Made by a program: the position numbers and the translations under genes. Under the pieces are notes generated by a model. That model did no database searches. It was not told where the DNA came from and saw nothing but the letters and a program-made list of their open reading frames with translations. 62,666 nucleotides of DNA, from positions 1 through 62,666 of the forward strand of contig CAKUAS010000012.1 of the NCBI GenBank assembly GCA_934636655.1. The letters are read 5' to 3'. Position 1 is the stretch's first letter. Every line of letters starts with the position of its first letter. Below, one piece after another: positions 32,463-40,860 of the stretch. This DNA is from an uncultured Oscillospiraceae bacterium (lineage in GTDB: Bacteria > Bacillota > Clostridia > Oscillospirales > Oscillospiraceae).

Positions 32463-32981
32463 TTATTTGCCCTCTGTCAAAAGGTTCTCTTTCATCTCTT
32501 TGCGCTTTTTTAGCGAAGCGATGCATGCCGGGATGGATACTGCCGGAAGGTCAAGCAGCAGCGCCCAGTCTATCCAGTCAATGCCCTTTATGAACTGACC
32601 CTCGTGCCATACGCCCTTTGCGAGCTTGAAGTAATTGTGGTTCCAAACGCCCCAGATGTCGGTGGTCGGCTTCCAGAGGTGGACCTTCAGGAATGCCGCG
32701 CTCGTCACGATGCCGCTGGAAACAACGGTCATGAACGAGGAAGCGCGCTTGTTGCGAATAAGGAACTCCGAAACCGTCGGAAGGACATAGACCGCAAGGT
32801 TTATGATCCAGAGCTGGAGCGGAATTTTATATTTCCATTTAACGGCCTGGCGGATGTGGTCGGCATCGTGCAGCAGCGCTGCGGCAAGAATGGCGAGGTT
32901 CCACTTTTCGATAAAGGAAGCGGTCTCGTCGTCGATGCGAGTGTCAAGGAATTTTGCTTCGTCTTTCTGAGACTTTGTCAT
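32463..32981 (-). CDS. Membrane protein co-transcribed with copA, unknown
   Basis: A 172-residue protein with about four hydrophobic segments (30-40, 55-75, 85-105, 140-158) separated by His- and Trp-rich loops: LHDADHIRQAVKWKY, KVHLWKP, WNHNYFKLAKGVWHEGQF. The histidine clusters could bind metal. It has a strong GGGGAGG SD and is the first gene of the copA unit, with a palindrome in its promoter. No family is recognised. Confidence 0.65.
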   Translation of the reverse strand: MTKSQKDEAKFLDTRIDDETASFIEKWNLAILAAALLHDADHIRQAVKWKYKIPLQLWIINLAVYVLPTVSEFLIRNKRASSFMTVVSSGIVTSAAFLKVHLWKPTTDIWGVWNHNYFKLAKGVWHEGQFIKGIDWIDWALLLDLPAVSIPACIASLKKRKEMKENLLTEGK

Positions 32982-33026
32982 GTTCTTTTCCTCCCCGAAT
33001 TATTTTAAATGCTTTAAGGTTTAATT

Positions 33027-33072
33027 ACCACTTGGTCAATAAAAAATTAGCACATTCGGAGCCGAATGTCAA
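33027..33072 (-). promoter_or_regulatory. Promoter and operators of the copA unit
   Basis: On the minus strand TTGACA (33072-33067) and TAATTT (33049-33044) are 17 bp apart. CATTCGGAGCCGAATG (33053-33068) is a perfect palindrome filling the spacer; TGACCAAGTGGTAA, a TetR-operator-like palindrome, lies just past the -10 box. Neither resembles the CsoR sites at 14.4 kb, so a different regulator is expected. Confidence 0.6.
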
Positions 33073-33095
33073 TACGTTAACGCAAGATTTTTTGC

Positions 33096-33124
33096 TTTAC
33101 ACGAATGCCATGCTGACATATAAT
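33096..33124 (+). promoter_or_regulatory. Promoter of the TPR-protein gene
   Basis: TTTACA (33096-33101) and TATAAT (33119-33124) are 17 bp apart, leading to the gene at 33153. Confidence 0.6.
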
Positions 33125-33152
33125 TCAGAACATGAATGTACGAGGTGCTGTT

Positions 33153-34235
33153 ATGGATGAAAGGCGAAGAACAATAAGAAATAAGTGTGCTGGCCTGCTG
33201 CTGAAAAACCGTAAGATCTCCGACGGTTTTGACAGGGCGTGGAGCACGCACAGCCGCATGTTCGGCGACATAATGGAGCCTGCGTTCTGCGATGATATGG
33301 CCTCGCGCCTTGAGCTTGTGAGTGCTCTGAACCTCATGAGCGGAGGAAAATACAATGCGGGAGCGCGAAAACTTGAAAAGCTGTTCGATTCCTGCCGCGA
33401 CGATGCGGATTTTACCGTGTGGCACTTTTTCATGGGCGTTTGCTGCGAAAAAGTTGGACTCACGGACATGGCAATAGTATATTACGGTGAAGCCGCCAAG
33501 CGCGAGCCGGAGTTTTATATGGTCTATCTCATGCTCGCAAAATGTCTGCATTCTCAGCGCCATTACGAGGCCGCGGCCAATACATATTTTAAAACCCTCG
33601 ATGTTATCCTTTCACGTCCGAAAAAGGATGAGGTACCGGCGGTGAGGGAAGCGCCGCTGCTCGGCTCTGTCCACGGGAATCTCGCAAGCTGCCTTATTAT
33701 GATGCGCCGCTATGACGATGCGGAGTTTGAGCTTTACGAGGCACAGAGATATGAATATGAGCCGCCGCAGCTGCTCGTCACATGGGCGACACTTTACGCC
33801 GCAACCGGCCGCAAGGCTCAGGCAGCAGAGAAAATGAGCGAGCTCAGAAAAATATCGCCGGAACTGGAATCGGCTTCGGCGCTGAATATAAGGGAGATCA
33901 TTGAACAGAAAAACTCCCACTTTGCGCCGAAAGCTATCGATACGGAAAAGCTTAGCCGGTTTTGGGACTGGTTCTGTGAAAATGCCGGGAAGCTCAAATC
34001 GCTTGCGTTCGGAATGCCTTCGCCGGTCTTGATGAAAGAGGTCTATGAGCAGGTCTCCGGCATATTCGATGCTGTAGTTGAAAAGCCGGGCTTTGAGTTC
34101 GGCCGCGACGGGGCAAAGGCGCGCATGAGCTTTTTTGATAACTACAATCTGACCTTTGAGCTCTGGCTCGGCCGACTTGTGGACACCGCTCCGCGCTCGC
34201 TGCGCGATGAATGGAGCTTTTATTTAGTGCATTGA
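33153..34235 (+). CDS. TPR-repeat protein
   Basis: A 360-residue cytoplasmic protein with at least four tetratricopeptide-like helical pairs between about 50 and 240 (AIVYYGEAAKREPEFYMVYLMLAKCL, EAAANTYFKTLDVI, DDAEFELYEAQRYEYEP). The last 110 residues are a distinct helical domain. TPR proteins are protein-binding scaffolds; no partner can be inferred. ATG at 33153 is chosen because GAGGTG lies 6 nt before; an in-frame ATG at 33132 has none. Confidence 0.7.
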   Translation: MDERRRTIRNKCAGLLLKNRKISDGFDRAWSTHSRMFGDIMEPAFCDDMASRLELVSALNLMSGGKYNAGARKLEKLFDSCRDDADFTVWHFFMGVCCEKVGLTDMAIVYYGEAAKREPEFYMVYLMLAKCLHSQRHYEAAANTYFKTLDVILSRPKKDEVPAVREAPLLGSVHGNLASCLIMMRRYDDAEFELYEAQRYEYEPPQLLVTWATLYAATGRKAQAAEKMSELRKISPELESASALNIREIIEQKNSHFAPKAIDTEKLSRFWDWFCENAGKLKSLAFGMPSPVLMKEVYEQVSGIFDAVVEKPGFEFGRDGAKARMSFFDNYNLTFELWLGRLVDTAPRSLRDEWSFYLVH

Positions 34236-34246
34236 GGAGAAAAGAC

Positions 34247-34936
34247 ATGATAAAGTATGTTCTGATGGATATCGACGATACGCTGCTCGACTTCGGCAAG
34301 GCCGAAGCGGCGGCTATAAAAAAGACCTTTGAGCGCATCGGTGTTCCGGCGACACCGGAGATCATATCGCGCTACAGTGAGATAAACGACGAGCACTGGA
34401 AAATGCTTGAGCGCGGCGAGCTCACACGCGAGCAGGTTCTGGTGCGGCGCTTTGACGCGCTGTTTGCCGAGCTTGGCATAAAAAATGTGCCCAGCGAGAT
34501 GGCGCAGGCAAGCTACGAGTATCTCCTCGGCATCGGCCACTATTTCGTAGACGGCGCGCCCGAGCTTTTGGAGAAGCTCAAGGGCAAATATGAGCTTTAC
34601 ATAGTCTCAAACGGCACGGCCTCGGTGCAGGACAGCCGTCTTGAAAGCGCAGGTATAGCGCCGTATTTTAAGGACATTTTCATATCCGAGCGCCTGGGAG
34701 CGGATAAGCCGTCAAGGGAGTTTTTCGACCTTGCGTTCTCGCGTATCGAGGGCTTTGAACGCGGCAAGGCCATCATCGTCGGAGACAGGCTTTCGTCGGA
34801 CATCCTCGGCGGTATAAACGCAGGCATAAGAACCTGCTGGTTTAATCCCAAAAACCTTCCCGGCATTGACACTATTTGCCCCGATTACGAGATCCACTCA
34901 CTTTCCGAATTGCCCGAATTATTAGAAAAACTCTGA
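34247..34936 (+). CDS. HAD-superfamily phosphatase (YjjG-like)
   Basis: A 229-residue HAD hydrolase. Motif I is DIDDTLLDF (nucleophile Asp8, general acid Asp10), motif II SNGT, motif III Lys in GADKPS, motif IV GDRLSSDI. The sequence pattern is closest to YjjG-type nucleotidases that dephosphorylate non-canonical nucleoside monophosphates. GAGGAG precedes the ATG; the upstream in-frame codons overlap the TPR gene. Confidence 0.85.
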   Translation: MIKYVLMDIDDTLLDFGKAEAAAIKKTFERIGVPATPEIISRYSEINDEHWKMLERGELTREQVLVRRFDALFAELGIKNVPSEMAQASYEYLLGIGHYFVDGAPELLEKLKGKYELYIVSNGTASVQDSRLESAGIAPYFKDIFISERLGADKPSREFFDLAFSRIEGFERGKAIIVGDRLSSDILGGINAGIRTCWFNPKNLPGIDTICPDYEIHSLSELPELLEKL

Positions 34937-34958
34937 GGAAAAATACCTCAGAGTTTTT
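34931..34958 (+). terminator. Terminator of the HAD gene
   Basis: CTCTGAGG and CCTCAGAG form an 8-bp stem followed by TTTTTC. It overlaps the stop codon of the convergent phosphopantetheinyl transferase gene. Confidence 0.75.
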
Positions 34959-35529
34959 CATTTATAATTTCAATTTTTCCGATGTCCGGCGCTTTTACGC
35001 AGTAACCGATGCAGTATTCTTCAACATGCGTGCCGCCGAAGGAATATCCTTCGACACCTTGCACGACGGAGAATGTACGCACATCGCCCAGCCGCAGATC
35101 GGCGGCCTTTATATAGCTTTCCTTTAAAGTCCACAGGCGGCAGAACTCGGCCTCGGGTGCCTGAGCACGCTGCACGAGTTCGGCCTCATCCGGCAGGAAA
35201 AAACGCTCTGAAAGCCGGAGCGCATTGTCTCGTGCAAGCTCAATATCCACGCCGACGGGCACATCGGAGACTGCGCACACGGCATATTTACCGCAGTGCG
35301 AGAGCGAGAAGTAAACGCTGCCGTCAAGAAAGTAGGGCTTGCCGTTTCCCGTCAGCGCGTGATCGTTGTGTCCGGCGGCTTTTTTGAGCAGCAGCTCAGC
35401 ACCGAGCCCTCGGCGCTTATCATCGTCATTCCTGAGGCGCAGAGCTTTCTCCCTGCGCCGCGGCGACACCGCATCGAGACAGGAGTCTATATCGAGTCCC
35501 GTAACGTCGGCTATATAAAGCCTTATCAT
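34948..35529 (-). CDS. 4'-phosphopantetheinyl transferase (Sfp-type)
   Basis: A 193-residue enzyme that moves phosphopantetheine from CoA to a serine of carrier proteins. The signatures are GKPYF...VYFSLSHCGKYAVCAVS, VGVDIE (Mg2+ ligands) and LWTLKESYIKA. Sfp-type enzymes usually activate polyketide, nonribosomal-peptide or fatty-acid carriers; no synthase lies in the window, so it may serve the fatty-acid ACP or remote clusters. Its start overlaps the HD gene stop (ATGA). Confidence 0.9.
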   Translation of the reverse strand: MIRLYIADVTGLDIDSCLDAVSPRRREKALRLRNDDDKRRGLGAELLLKKAAGHNDHALTGNGKPYFLDGSVYFSLSHCGKYAVCAVSDVPVGVDIELARDNALRLSERFFLPDEAELVQRAQAPEAEFCRLWTLKESYIKAADLRLGDVRTFSVVQGVEGYSFGGTHVEEYCIGYCVKAPDIGKIEIINEKL

Positions 35530-36068
35530 GCGCGCATCGCGTCGAGCGTTTTTTGAATGAGCGTATCAAGATCCCAGCCGCACATCTCCGCGCCGCGCAG
35601 GATAACGTCGCGCGAGCAGCCGGCCGCAAACTTCTTGTCCTTGAATTTTTTCTTCACCGACTTTACCTCCATATCGGAGATACCCGTCGGACGCATGAGC
35701 GCGACAGCGCCTATAAGACCGGTAAGCTCATCGGTGGCAAACAGGACCTTTTCCATAAAAAGCTCGGGCTCAACGTCGATGCAGATGCCGTAGCCGTGGC
35801 TTATGACGGCGTGGATGACCGATTCGTCAACGTCCTTTTCGCGCAGAAGTTCCTGCGCCTTGACACAGTGCTGCTCGGGGTAGAGTTCAAAATCTATATC
35901 GTGAAGCATGCCGACGGCGGCCCAGTAATCGGTTCTCTCGGGGTCGTATTCCTTCGCAAGCTCGCCCATTACTTTGGAAACGGTCTCGGCGTGCTGGAGG
36001 TGGAACGGCTCCTTGTTAAACTCTGCGACAAGCTGCCTCGCCTGCTCGACTGTGGGAATGTAGCTCAT
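35526..36068 (-). CDS. HD-domain hydrolase
   Basis: A 180-residue HD-superfamily protein: HLQHAETVSKVM (His), GMLHDIDFELYPEQHC (HD with a second His), SHGYGI, and ATDELTGLIGAVALMRP. This pattern is common in Firmicute HDIG proteins of unknown substrate. ATG 36068 with GGAGGAGA upstream. It is the first gene of a two-gene unit with the Sfp-type enzyme. Confidence 0.85.
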   Translation of the reverse strand: MSYIPTVEQARQLVAEFNKEPFHLQHAETVSKVMGELAKEYDPERTDYWAAVGMLHDIDFELYPEQHCVKAQELLREKDVDESVIHAVISHGYGICIDVEPELFMEKVLFATDELTGLIGAVALMRPTGISDMEVKSVKKKFKDKKFAAGCSRDVILRGAEMCGWDLDTLIQKTLDAMRA

Positions 36069-36142
36069 TGGTATCTCCTCCTGAAAAAGATGATGCACTA
36101 TTTTACTGCAACAGCCGTCAGAAATCAACGGGAAATTCTTAA

Positions 36143-36171
36143 TTGACACTGCCCGGCCGATGGATTAAAAT
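36143..36171 (+). promoter_or_regulatory. Promoter of the GT2 gene
   Basis: TTGACA (36143-36148) and TAAAAT (36166-36171) are 17 bp apart, 29 bp before the ATG. Confidence 0.7.
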
Positions 36172-36199
36172 TTAAACAGTAATCACTAAGGAGAATGAC

Positions 36200-37153
36200 A
36201 TGGAGCATCCCGTTTTGTACATCGTTATCCCCTGCTATAACGAGCAGGAGGTGCTGCCGATAACGGCCCCGATGTTTTTGAATAAGCTCAGTGATCTCGC
36301 GGATAAAGGACTTATATCCGACGCAAGCCGCGTTCTCTTCGTAAACGACGGCAGCGGCGATAAGACCTGGGATATAATCTGCGCTCTCGCCCAGAGCGAC
36401 GAGCACTATATCGGCATAAGCCAGAGCCGGAACCGCGGCCATCAGAACGCCGTACTCGCGGGGCTCATGGAGGCTAAGGAGCGCTGCGATATAAGCATAT
36501 CCATCGACTGCGACGGGCAGGATGATATCAATGCCATGGACGATATGGTGCGCGCATATCTCGGCGGCTGCGATATCGTCTACGGCGTAAGGAGTGACCG
36601 CGAGAGCGACAGCTTTTTCAAACGCACGACCGCTCAGGGCTTTTATAAATTTCTCTCTGCCATGGGCGCGGATATCGTATATAATCACGCAGATTACAGG
36701 CTCATAAGCGCGAGAGCTCTGCGAGAGCTTGCAAAATTCGAGGAGGTAAACCTCTTCCTGCGCGGAATGGTGCCGCTTGTAGGCTTTAAGAGCACGAGCG
36801 TTGAGTATAAGCGAGCAGAGCGCCTTGCGGGAAAGAGCAAGTACCCCCTGCGAAAAATGCTCTCACTTGCGGGGGACGGAATAACGAGCCTTTCGATAAA
36901 GCCCCTGCGGCTCATCATGAGCTTTGGTCTTATAGTGGCGTTTTTGAGCTTTGTCGGCGTTATCTGGGCGATAGTTTCCGCAGTCGGCGGTCACGCCGTC
37001 GCCGGTTGGGCGAGTACAACGTGCATAATTTGCTTTGTAAGCGGTGTACAGCTTGTCTGCATGGGCATCATCGGCGAATATATCGGCAAGATATACATGG
37101 AAACAAAACACCGGCCGAGATATATCATCTCCGAGCGGACGTGGGACAAATAG
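36200..37153 (+). CDS. Family 2 glycosyltransferase (DPM1/GtrB-like)
   Basis: A 317-residue membrane enzyme. The GT-A domain has IVIPCYNEQEVLP, FVNDGSGDKTW, SRNRGHQNAVLAGL and IDCDGQDD (DxD); two C-terminal helices (about 235-295) hold it in the membrane. GtrB-like enzymes transfer a sugar to undecaprenyl phosphate for cell-surface glycosylation. AAGGAG before the ATG. It stands alone, so the polymer it serves is not identified. Confidence 0.9.
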   Translation: MEHPVLYIVIPCYNEQEVLPITAPMFLNKLSDLADKGLISDASRVLFVNDGSGDKTWDIICALAQSDEHYIGISQSRNRGHQNAVLAGLMEAKERCDISISIDCDGQDDINAMDDMVRAYLGGCDIVYGVRSDRESDSFFKRTTAQGFYKFLSAMGADIVYNHADYRLISARALRELAKFEEVNLFLRGMVPLVGFKSTSVEYKRAERLAGKSKYPLRKMLSLAGDGITSLSIKPLRLIMSFGLIVAFLSFVGVIWAIVSAVGGHAVAGWASTTCIICFVSGVQLVCMGIIGEYIGKIYMETKHRPRYIISERTWDK

Positions 37154-37164
37154 CGAATAGGGGC

Positions 37165-37193
37165 TTGTTTAATAGACAAATGTTTGATATAAT
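37165..37193 (+). promoter_or_regulatory. Promoter of the 80-residue protein gene
   Basis: TTGTTT (37165-37170) and TATAAT (37188-37193) are 17 bp apart. Confidence 0.65.
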
Positions 37194-37229
37194 ACATTCA
37201 TCTAATATTAAGGACAAGGAGATATTACT

Positions 37230-37472
37230 ATGAACTATTGGAGCACTGCACGCAGAGGCGTTCTCGGCCTGAGCGCTGCTACCATCGCATATTCCATCTG
37301 GAAGAAGAATCCCGTTCTGCCTCTGGTACTTTACGGCCTGCATCTCGCGGAGTATTTTGCCGTTGCTAAAAAGGCAGGCAAGAAGGTCTGGTATGACGAT
37401 ACCCGCTGCTTCATAAACACCATGCTTTACGGCTTCACCTTCTGGCTGCCCATGAAGCTTGAGATCGAGTAA
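37230..37472 (+). CDS. Small membrane-associated protein, unknown
   Basis: An 80-residue protein with two moderately hydrophobic segments (about 9-24 and 28-45) and an aromatic-rich end (TRCFINTMLYGFTFWLPMKLEIE). AAGGAG precedes the ATG, and promoter and terminator flank it, so it is a monocistronic, probably well-expressed gene. No family recognised. Confidence 0.65.
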   Translation: MNYWSTARRGVLGLSAATIAYSIWKKNPVLPLVLYGLHLAEYFAVAKKAGKKVWYDDTRCFINTMLYGFTFWLPMKLEIE

Positions 37473-37489
37473 GAATACAGTAATCTTTA

Positions 37490-37516
37490 TTTCCGGCTGT
37501 TCAGCCGGAAATTTTT
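37490..37516 (+). terminator. Terminator
   Basis: TTTCCGGCTG and CAGCCGGAAA form a 10-bp stem followed by a T run. Confidence 0.85.
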
Positions 37517-37538
37517 ATAGACATACGAAAGGAGCGAA

Positions 37539-38753
37539 ATGATGTTTGACCGTGAGCTTGTTTTGAAGCTGGCAGAAAAATATGAGAGCTTTTATCTCTA
37601 TGACGGACGCATTATACTTGACAGCATTGCGGCCCTCGGCGAGAATTTCGAGGGTGTGCGCTTTTTGTATTCGGCAAAGGCAAATCCCCATCCGTCGGTG
37701 CTCAGATGCATTTTCGACGAGGGATTCGGCCTTGACGCGGCCTCCATGGGCGAGGTGTCGATGGGAGTGAAGTTCGGTCTTGCACCGGAGGATATCTACT
37801 ATTCCGCACCCGGAAAAAGCATGAATGATCTCGCTGCTGCGCTCGAAAAATGCGTCATAATCGCCGACAGTGCCGCCGAGCTTGAGCGCATACGGTATCT
37901 TGCCGCGCGCCACGGCGTTACGGCAGAGGTGGGCGTGCGCATAAATCCCAACTTCAGCTTTGACGGAGAGGGCGGCGTATCCTGTAAATTCGGCATAGAC
38001 GAGGACGAGGTACTGCAGAAGCTTGCCGAGTGGGATAAGCTCAAAAATCTGCATATCTGCGGCATACATGTCCACTCGCGCAGCCAGGAACTCGACACAC
38101 AGCGCCTCTGCGACTACTATGGACGCATGTTTGAGCTTGCCGTCAGATGCCAAAAAGCTCTCGGCAGGGAGCTGCACTTTGTCAACATGGGCTCGGGTAT
38201 CGGAATTCCCTATTCCGAGACAGACAGCTCCGTTGATCTCAAAAAGCTCGGCGAGCATATGACTGCGCTCTGCAAAAAGTATAGCTCTGAGCTGCCGAAA
38301 GCAAAGATCTTCATCGAGACGGGCCGCTTCGTGTCGGGCAAGGCCGGTGTCTATATCACGCATGTAAACGATGTAAAAACAAGCTTCGGCAAAAAATATG
38401 TCATCCTTGCCAACACGCTTAACGGCTTTGTGCGCCCATCAATCGCGCAGATGGTCGAGCGCGCGCCGGAGGCCGCGCCCTGCGAGCCGCTGTATACAGG
38501 GCTAAATGTGTTCGGCTTTGCTCCGCTCACCGACGAGACGGAAACGGAGACTGTTACCGTCTGCGGAAATCTCTGCACGGGAGCGGACGTTGTTGCGCAG
38601 GATATAGAGCTTCCAAAACTCAAGGCGGGCGATATTTTTGTCATCACAAATGCCGGAAGCTACGCGGCGGTGCTCACGCCCATGCAGTTTGCCTCGCTCA
38701 CGCCGCCGGTCCAGATATTTGCCGCCCCCGACGGAAGGCTCACGGTGCTGTGA
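37539..38753 (+). CDS. PLP-dependent decarboxylase, LysA/ODC fold type III
   Basis: A 404-residue enzyme with the alanine-racemase-like TIM barrel: PLP-binding Lys in YSAKANPHP (about residue 47), GVRINPN, GIHVHSRSQELD where diaminopimelate decarboxylases have a GSQ loop, the phosphate-binding GSGIGIPY, ETGRFVSG, and a CTGADVVAQD motif in place of CESGD. The catalytic Cys and Asp are kept, but the differing loops suggest a substrate other than diaminopimelate, such as a carrier-bound or substituted amino acid. AAAGGAG before the ATG. The stop overlaps the Nudix start (TGATG). Confidence 0.8.
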   Translation: MMFDRELVLKLAEKYESFYLYDGRIILDSIAALGENFEGVRFLYSAKANPHPSVLRCIFDEGFGLDAASMGEVSMGVKFGLAPEDIYYSAPGKSMNDLAAALEKCVIIADSAAELERIRYLAARHGVTAEVGVRINPNFSFDGEGGVSCKFGIDEDEVLQKLAEWDKLKNLHICGIHVHSRSQELDTQRLCDYYGRMFELAVRCQKALGRELHFVNMGSGIGIPYSETDSSVDLKKLGEHMTALCKKYSSELPKAKIFIETGRFVSGKAGVYITHVNDVKTSFGKKYVILANTLNGFVRPSIAQMVERAPEAAPCEPLYTGLNVFGFAPLTDETETETVTVCGNLCTGADVVAQDIELPKLKAGDIFVITNAGSYAAVLTPMQFASLTPPVQIFAAPDGRLTVL

Positions 38754-39223
38754 TGCTCAATACGACGCTGTGTTATATAAGCCGCGGCAGCGAGTATCTC
38801 ATGCTGCACCGCGTGAAAAAGAAAAACGACATAAATCACGATAAGTGGATCGGCATCGGCGGAAAATTTGAGGCCGATGAAAGCCCAGACGAGTGCCTTC
38901 TGCGCGAGGCAAAGGAGGAGACGGGGCTTACGCTCACCTCGTGGCGCTGCCGAGGCATAGTCACGTTTGTGAACACGCAGTGCGAGTCGGAATACATGCA
39001 CCTGTTCACTGCCGACGGCTTTGAGGGTGAGCTCAAAACCTGCGACGAGGGCGAGCTTGAGTGGATAGGCCGCTCAAAGCTCTATGATCTCACGCTTTGG
39101 GAGGGCGATAAGATATTTCTGCGCCTTTTGGAAAACGACGCGGAGCCATTTTTTCTCTTAAAGCTCAGCTATGACGGCGATGAGCTCGTAAGCGCCGTCT
39201 TAAACGGTGAAAAAATAAGATGA
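38753..39223 (+). CDS. Nudix hydrolase (MutT/8-oxo-dGTPase-like)
   Basis: A 156-residue pyrophosphohydrolase. The Nudix box GX5EX7REUXEEXGU is complete, from GGKFEADES through REAKEETGL. The flanks (MLHRVKKKNDINHDKWIGIG, LEWIGRSKLYDLTLWEGDK) match the 8-oxo-dGTP diphosphatase group common in Firmicutes. It is coupled to the decarboxylase by TGATG. Confidence 0.87.
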   Translation: MLNTTLCYISRGSEYLMLHRVKKKNDINHDKWIGIGGKFEADESPDECLLREAKEETGLTLTSWRCRGIVTFVNTQCESEYMHLFTADGFEGELKTCDEGELEWIGRSKLYDLTLWEGDKIFLRLLENDAEPFFLLKLSYDGDELVSAVLNGEKIR

Positions 39224-39232
39224 TGATATAAA

Positions 39233-39275
39233 AAGCAGCCACGGCGGTATCTCCGCCGTGGCTGCTTAATATTTT
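39233..39275. terminator. Bidirectional terminator
   Basis: AAGCAGCCACGGCGG and CCGCCGTGGCTGCTT form a 15-bp stem between the convergent Nudix and proS genes, with T-rich sequence on the plus side. Confidence 0.85.
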
Positions 39276-39280
39276 TTGCT

Positions 39281-40717
39281 TTAGTACGCTACGCCCCAAT
39301 AGATCATGTGCTTTGCCTTCCTGCCGCAGATCGGGCAGGTATCGCCGAGATCCTCCTGCTCGAAGGGGATGCAGCGCGAGGACATGCCCGCCTGCTCCTT
39401 CATCTTCATTTCACACTCGAGCTCGCCGCACCACATGGTCTTTATGAAGCCGCCCTTTTCCTCCTGAAGCTGCTTTGCCTCCTCAAGAGAGTGTGCCTCG
39501 AATATGTGCTCGTCGAGGTTCTTCTTTGCCTTGTCGAACAGGCCCTGCTGCACGGCGTCGAGCAGCTCGGGGACCTTTTCGGTCAGCTCAGTGAGCGCGA
39601 CGGAGGTCTTCTCGCCGTTATCGCGCCTTACGGCCATGCACACGCCGTTTTCGATATCGCGCGGGCCGATCTCGATACGCAGGGGAACGCCCTTCATCTC
39701 GTACTGCGCACACTTCCAGCCGAGGCTGTTGTCGCTGAGATCGATCTTGACGCGGATGCCTGCTGCCTTGAGGGCTGCGTACAGCTCGTTTGCCTTTTCG
39801 GTGACGCCCTCCTTATGCTGCGCGACGGGGACCACGATTACCTGCACGGGCGCTATGCGCGGGGGCAGGACAAGGCCGTTATTGTCACCGTGGGTCATAA
39901 TTATGCCGCCGATAACGCGGGTGGACATGCCCCAGGAGGTCTGATGCGGATGCTGCTGCTTGTTTTCACGGTCGGTGAAGGTGATGTCAAACTGCTCGGC
40001 AAAGCCCGTTCCGAAGTAGTGGCTTGTGCCGGACTGGAGCGCCTTGTGGTCGTGCATCATGCACTCGATGGTGTAGGTGTTTACTGCGCCTGCAAACTTT
40101 TCCTTCTCGGTCTTGTTGCCGCGGATAACGGGCATGGCGAGGTAGTTTTCGCACAGGTCTGCGTAGACCTCAAGCTGACGAAGCGTCTCTTCACGCGCCT
40201 CGGCCTCGGTCTCATGCAGGGTGTGCCCCTCCTGCCAGAGGAACTCTCTGCCGCGAAGGAAGGGACGGGTGGTCTTCTCCCAGCGGAGCACGGAGCACCA
40301 CTGGTTGTACAGCATCGGAAGATCACGCCAGGAATGCACGGTGTGGCTCCAGTGATCGCAGAAAAGCGTCTCGGAGGTCGGGCGGATGCACAGCCTCTCC
40401 GGCAGCTCCTCCGAGCCGCCGACGGTGACCCATGCGCATTCGGGGGCAAAGCCCTCGACGTGATCCTTTTCCTTCTGAAGCAGACTCTCGGGGATGAGCA
40501 TGGGCATGGAGACGTTCTCGTGCCCGCCGTCCTTGAACATGCGGTCAAGCTCCTTCTGTATATTCTCCCAAATGGCGTAGCCGTATGGACGCAGGATGAA
40601 AAGTCCCTTAACGCCGGAGTAATCGACAAGCTCCGCCTTTGTACACACGTCGGTGAACCACTGGGCGAAGTCCTGCTCCATATCGGTTATCTGTTCAACT
40701 TTTTTATCCTTAGCCAT
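39281..40717 (-). CDS. proS: Prolyl-tRNA synthetase (archaeal/eukaryotic-like type)
   Basis: A 478-residue class II synthetase that charges tRNA-Pro. Motif 2 (VLRWEKTTRPFLRGREFLWQEGHT) and motif 3 (STRVIGGIIMTHGDNNGLVLPP) are present; there is no inserted editing domain. The C-terminal extension has zinc-type CGELECEMKMKEQ and CPICGRKAKHMIYWGVAY, ending in Tyr, as in the eukaryote-like ProRS found in many Clostridia. GGAGATATTATA precedes the ATG. No T-box was seen in the short upstream gap. Confidence 0.95.
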   Translation of the reverse strand: MAKDKKVEQITDMEQDFAQWFTDVCTKAELVDYSGVKGLFILRPYGYAIWENIQKELDRMFKDGGHENVSMPMLIPESLLQKEKDHVEGFAPECAWVTVGGSEELPERLCIRPTSETLFCDHWSHTVHSWRDLPMLYNQWCSVLRWEKTTRPFLRGREFLWQEGHTLHETEAEAREETLRQLEVYADLCENYLAMPVIRGNKTEKEKFAGAVNTYTIECMMHDHKALQSGTSHYFGTGFAEQFDITFTDRENKQQHPHQTSWGMSTRVIGGIIMTHGDNNGLVLPPRIAPVQVIVVPVAQHKEGVTEKANELYAALKAAGIRVKIDLSDNSLGWKCAQYEMKGVPLRIEIGPRDIENGVCMAVRRDNGEKTSVALTELTEKVPELLDAVQQGLFDKAKKNLDEHIFEAHSLEEAKQLQEEKGGFIKTMWCGELECEMKMKEQAGMSSRCIPFEQEDLGDTCPICGRKAKHMIYWGVAY

Positions 40718-40794
40718 TATAATATCTCCTTACTTATTAATAGCTAAGTTATTTTATCTAAAGCGGCAGAGCTTGTCAATAGATATAAAAAATC

Positions 40795-40823
40795 TTGACC
40801 GCAGTGAACTTTTTGTCTATAAT
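40795..40823 (+). promoter_or_regulatory. Promoter of the HAAS-domain gene
   Basis: TTGACC (40795-40800) and TATAAT (40818-40823) are 17 bp apart. Confidence 0.75.
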
Positions 40824-40860
40824 AATATAGATTTAGCTGATTTATTTGAAACCGTCGGAG

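Noticed and set aside
39308..40747. A 479-codon open frame on the plus strand opposite proS
   Set aside because: It mirrors a certain prolyl-tRNA synthetase gene; GC-rich codon use opens the antisense frame. It has no SD and no family resemblance.
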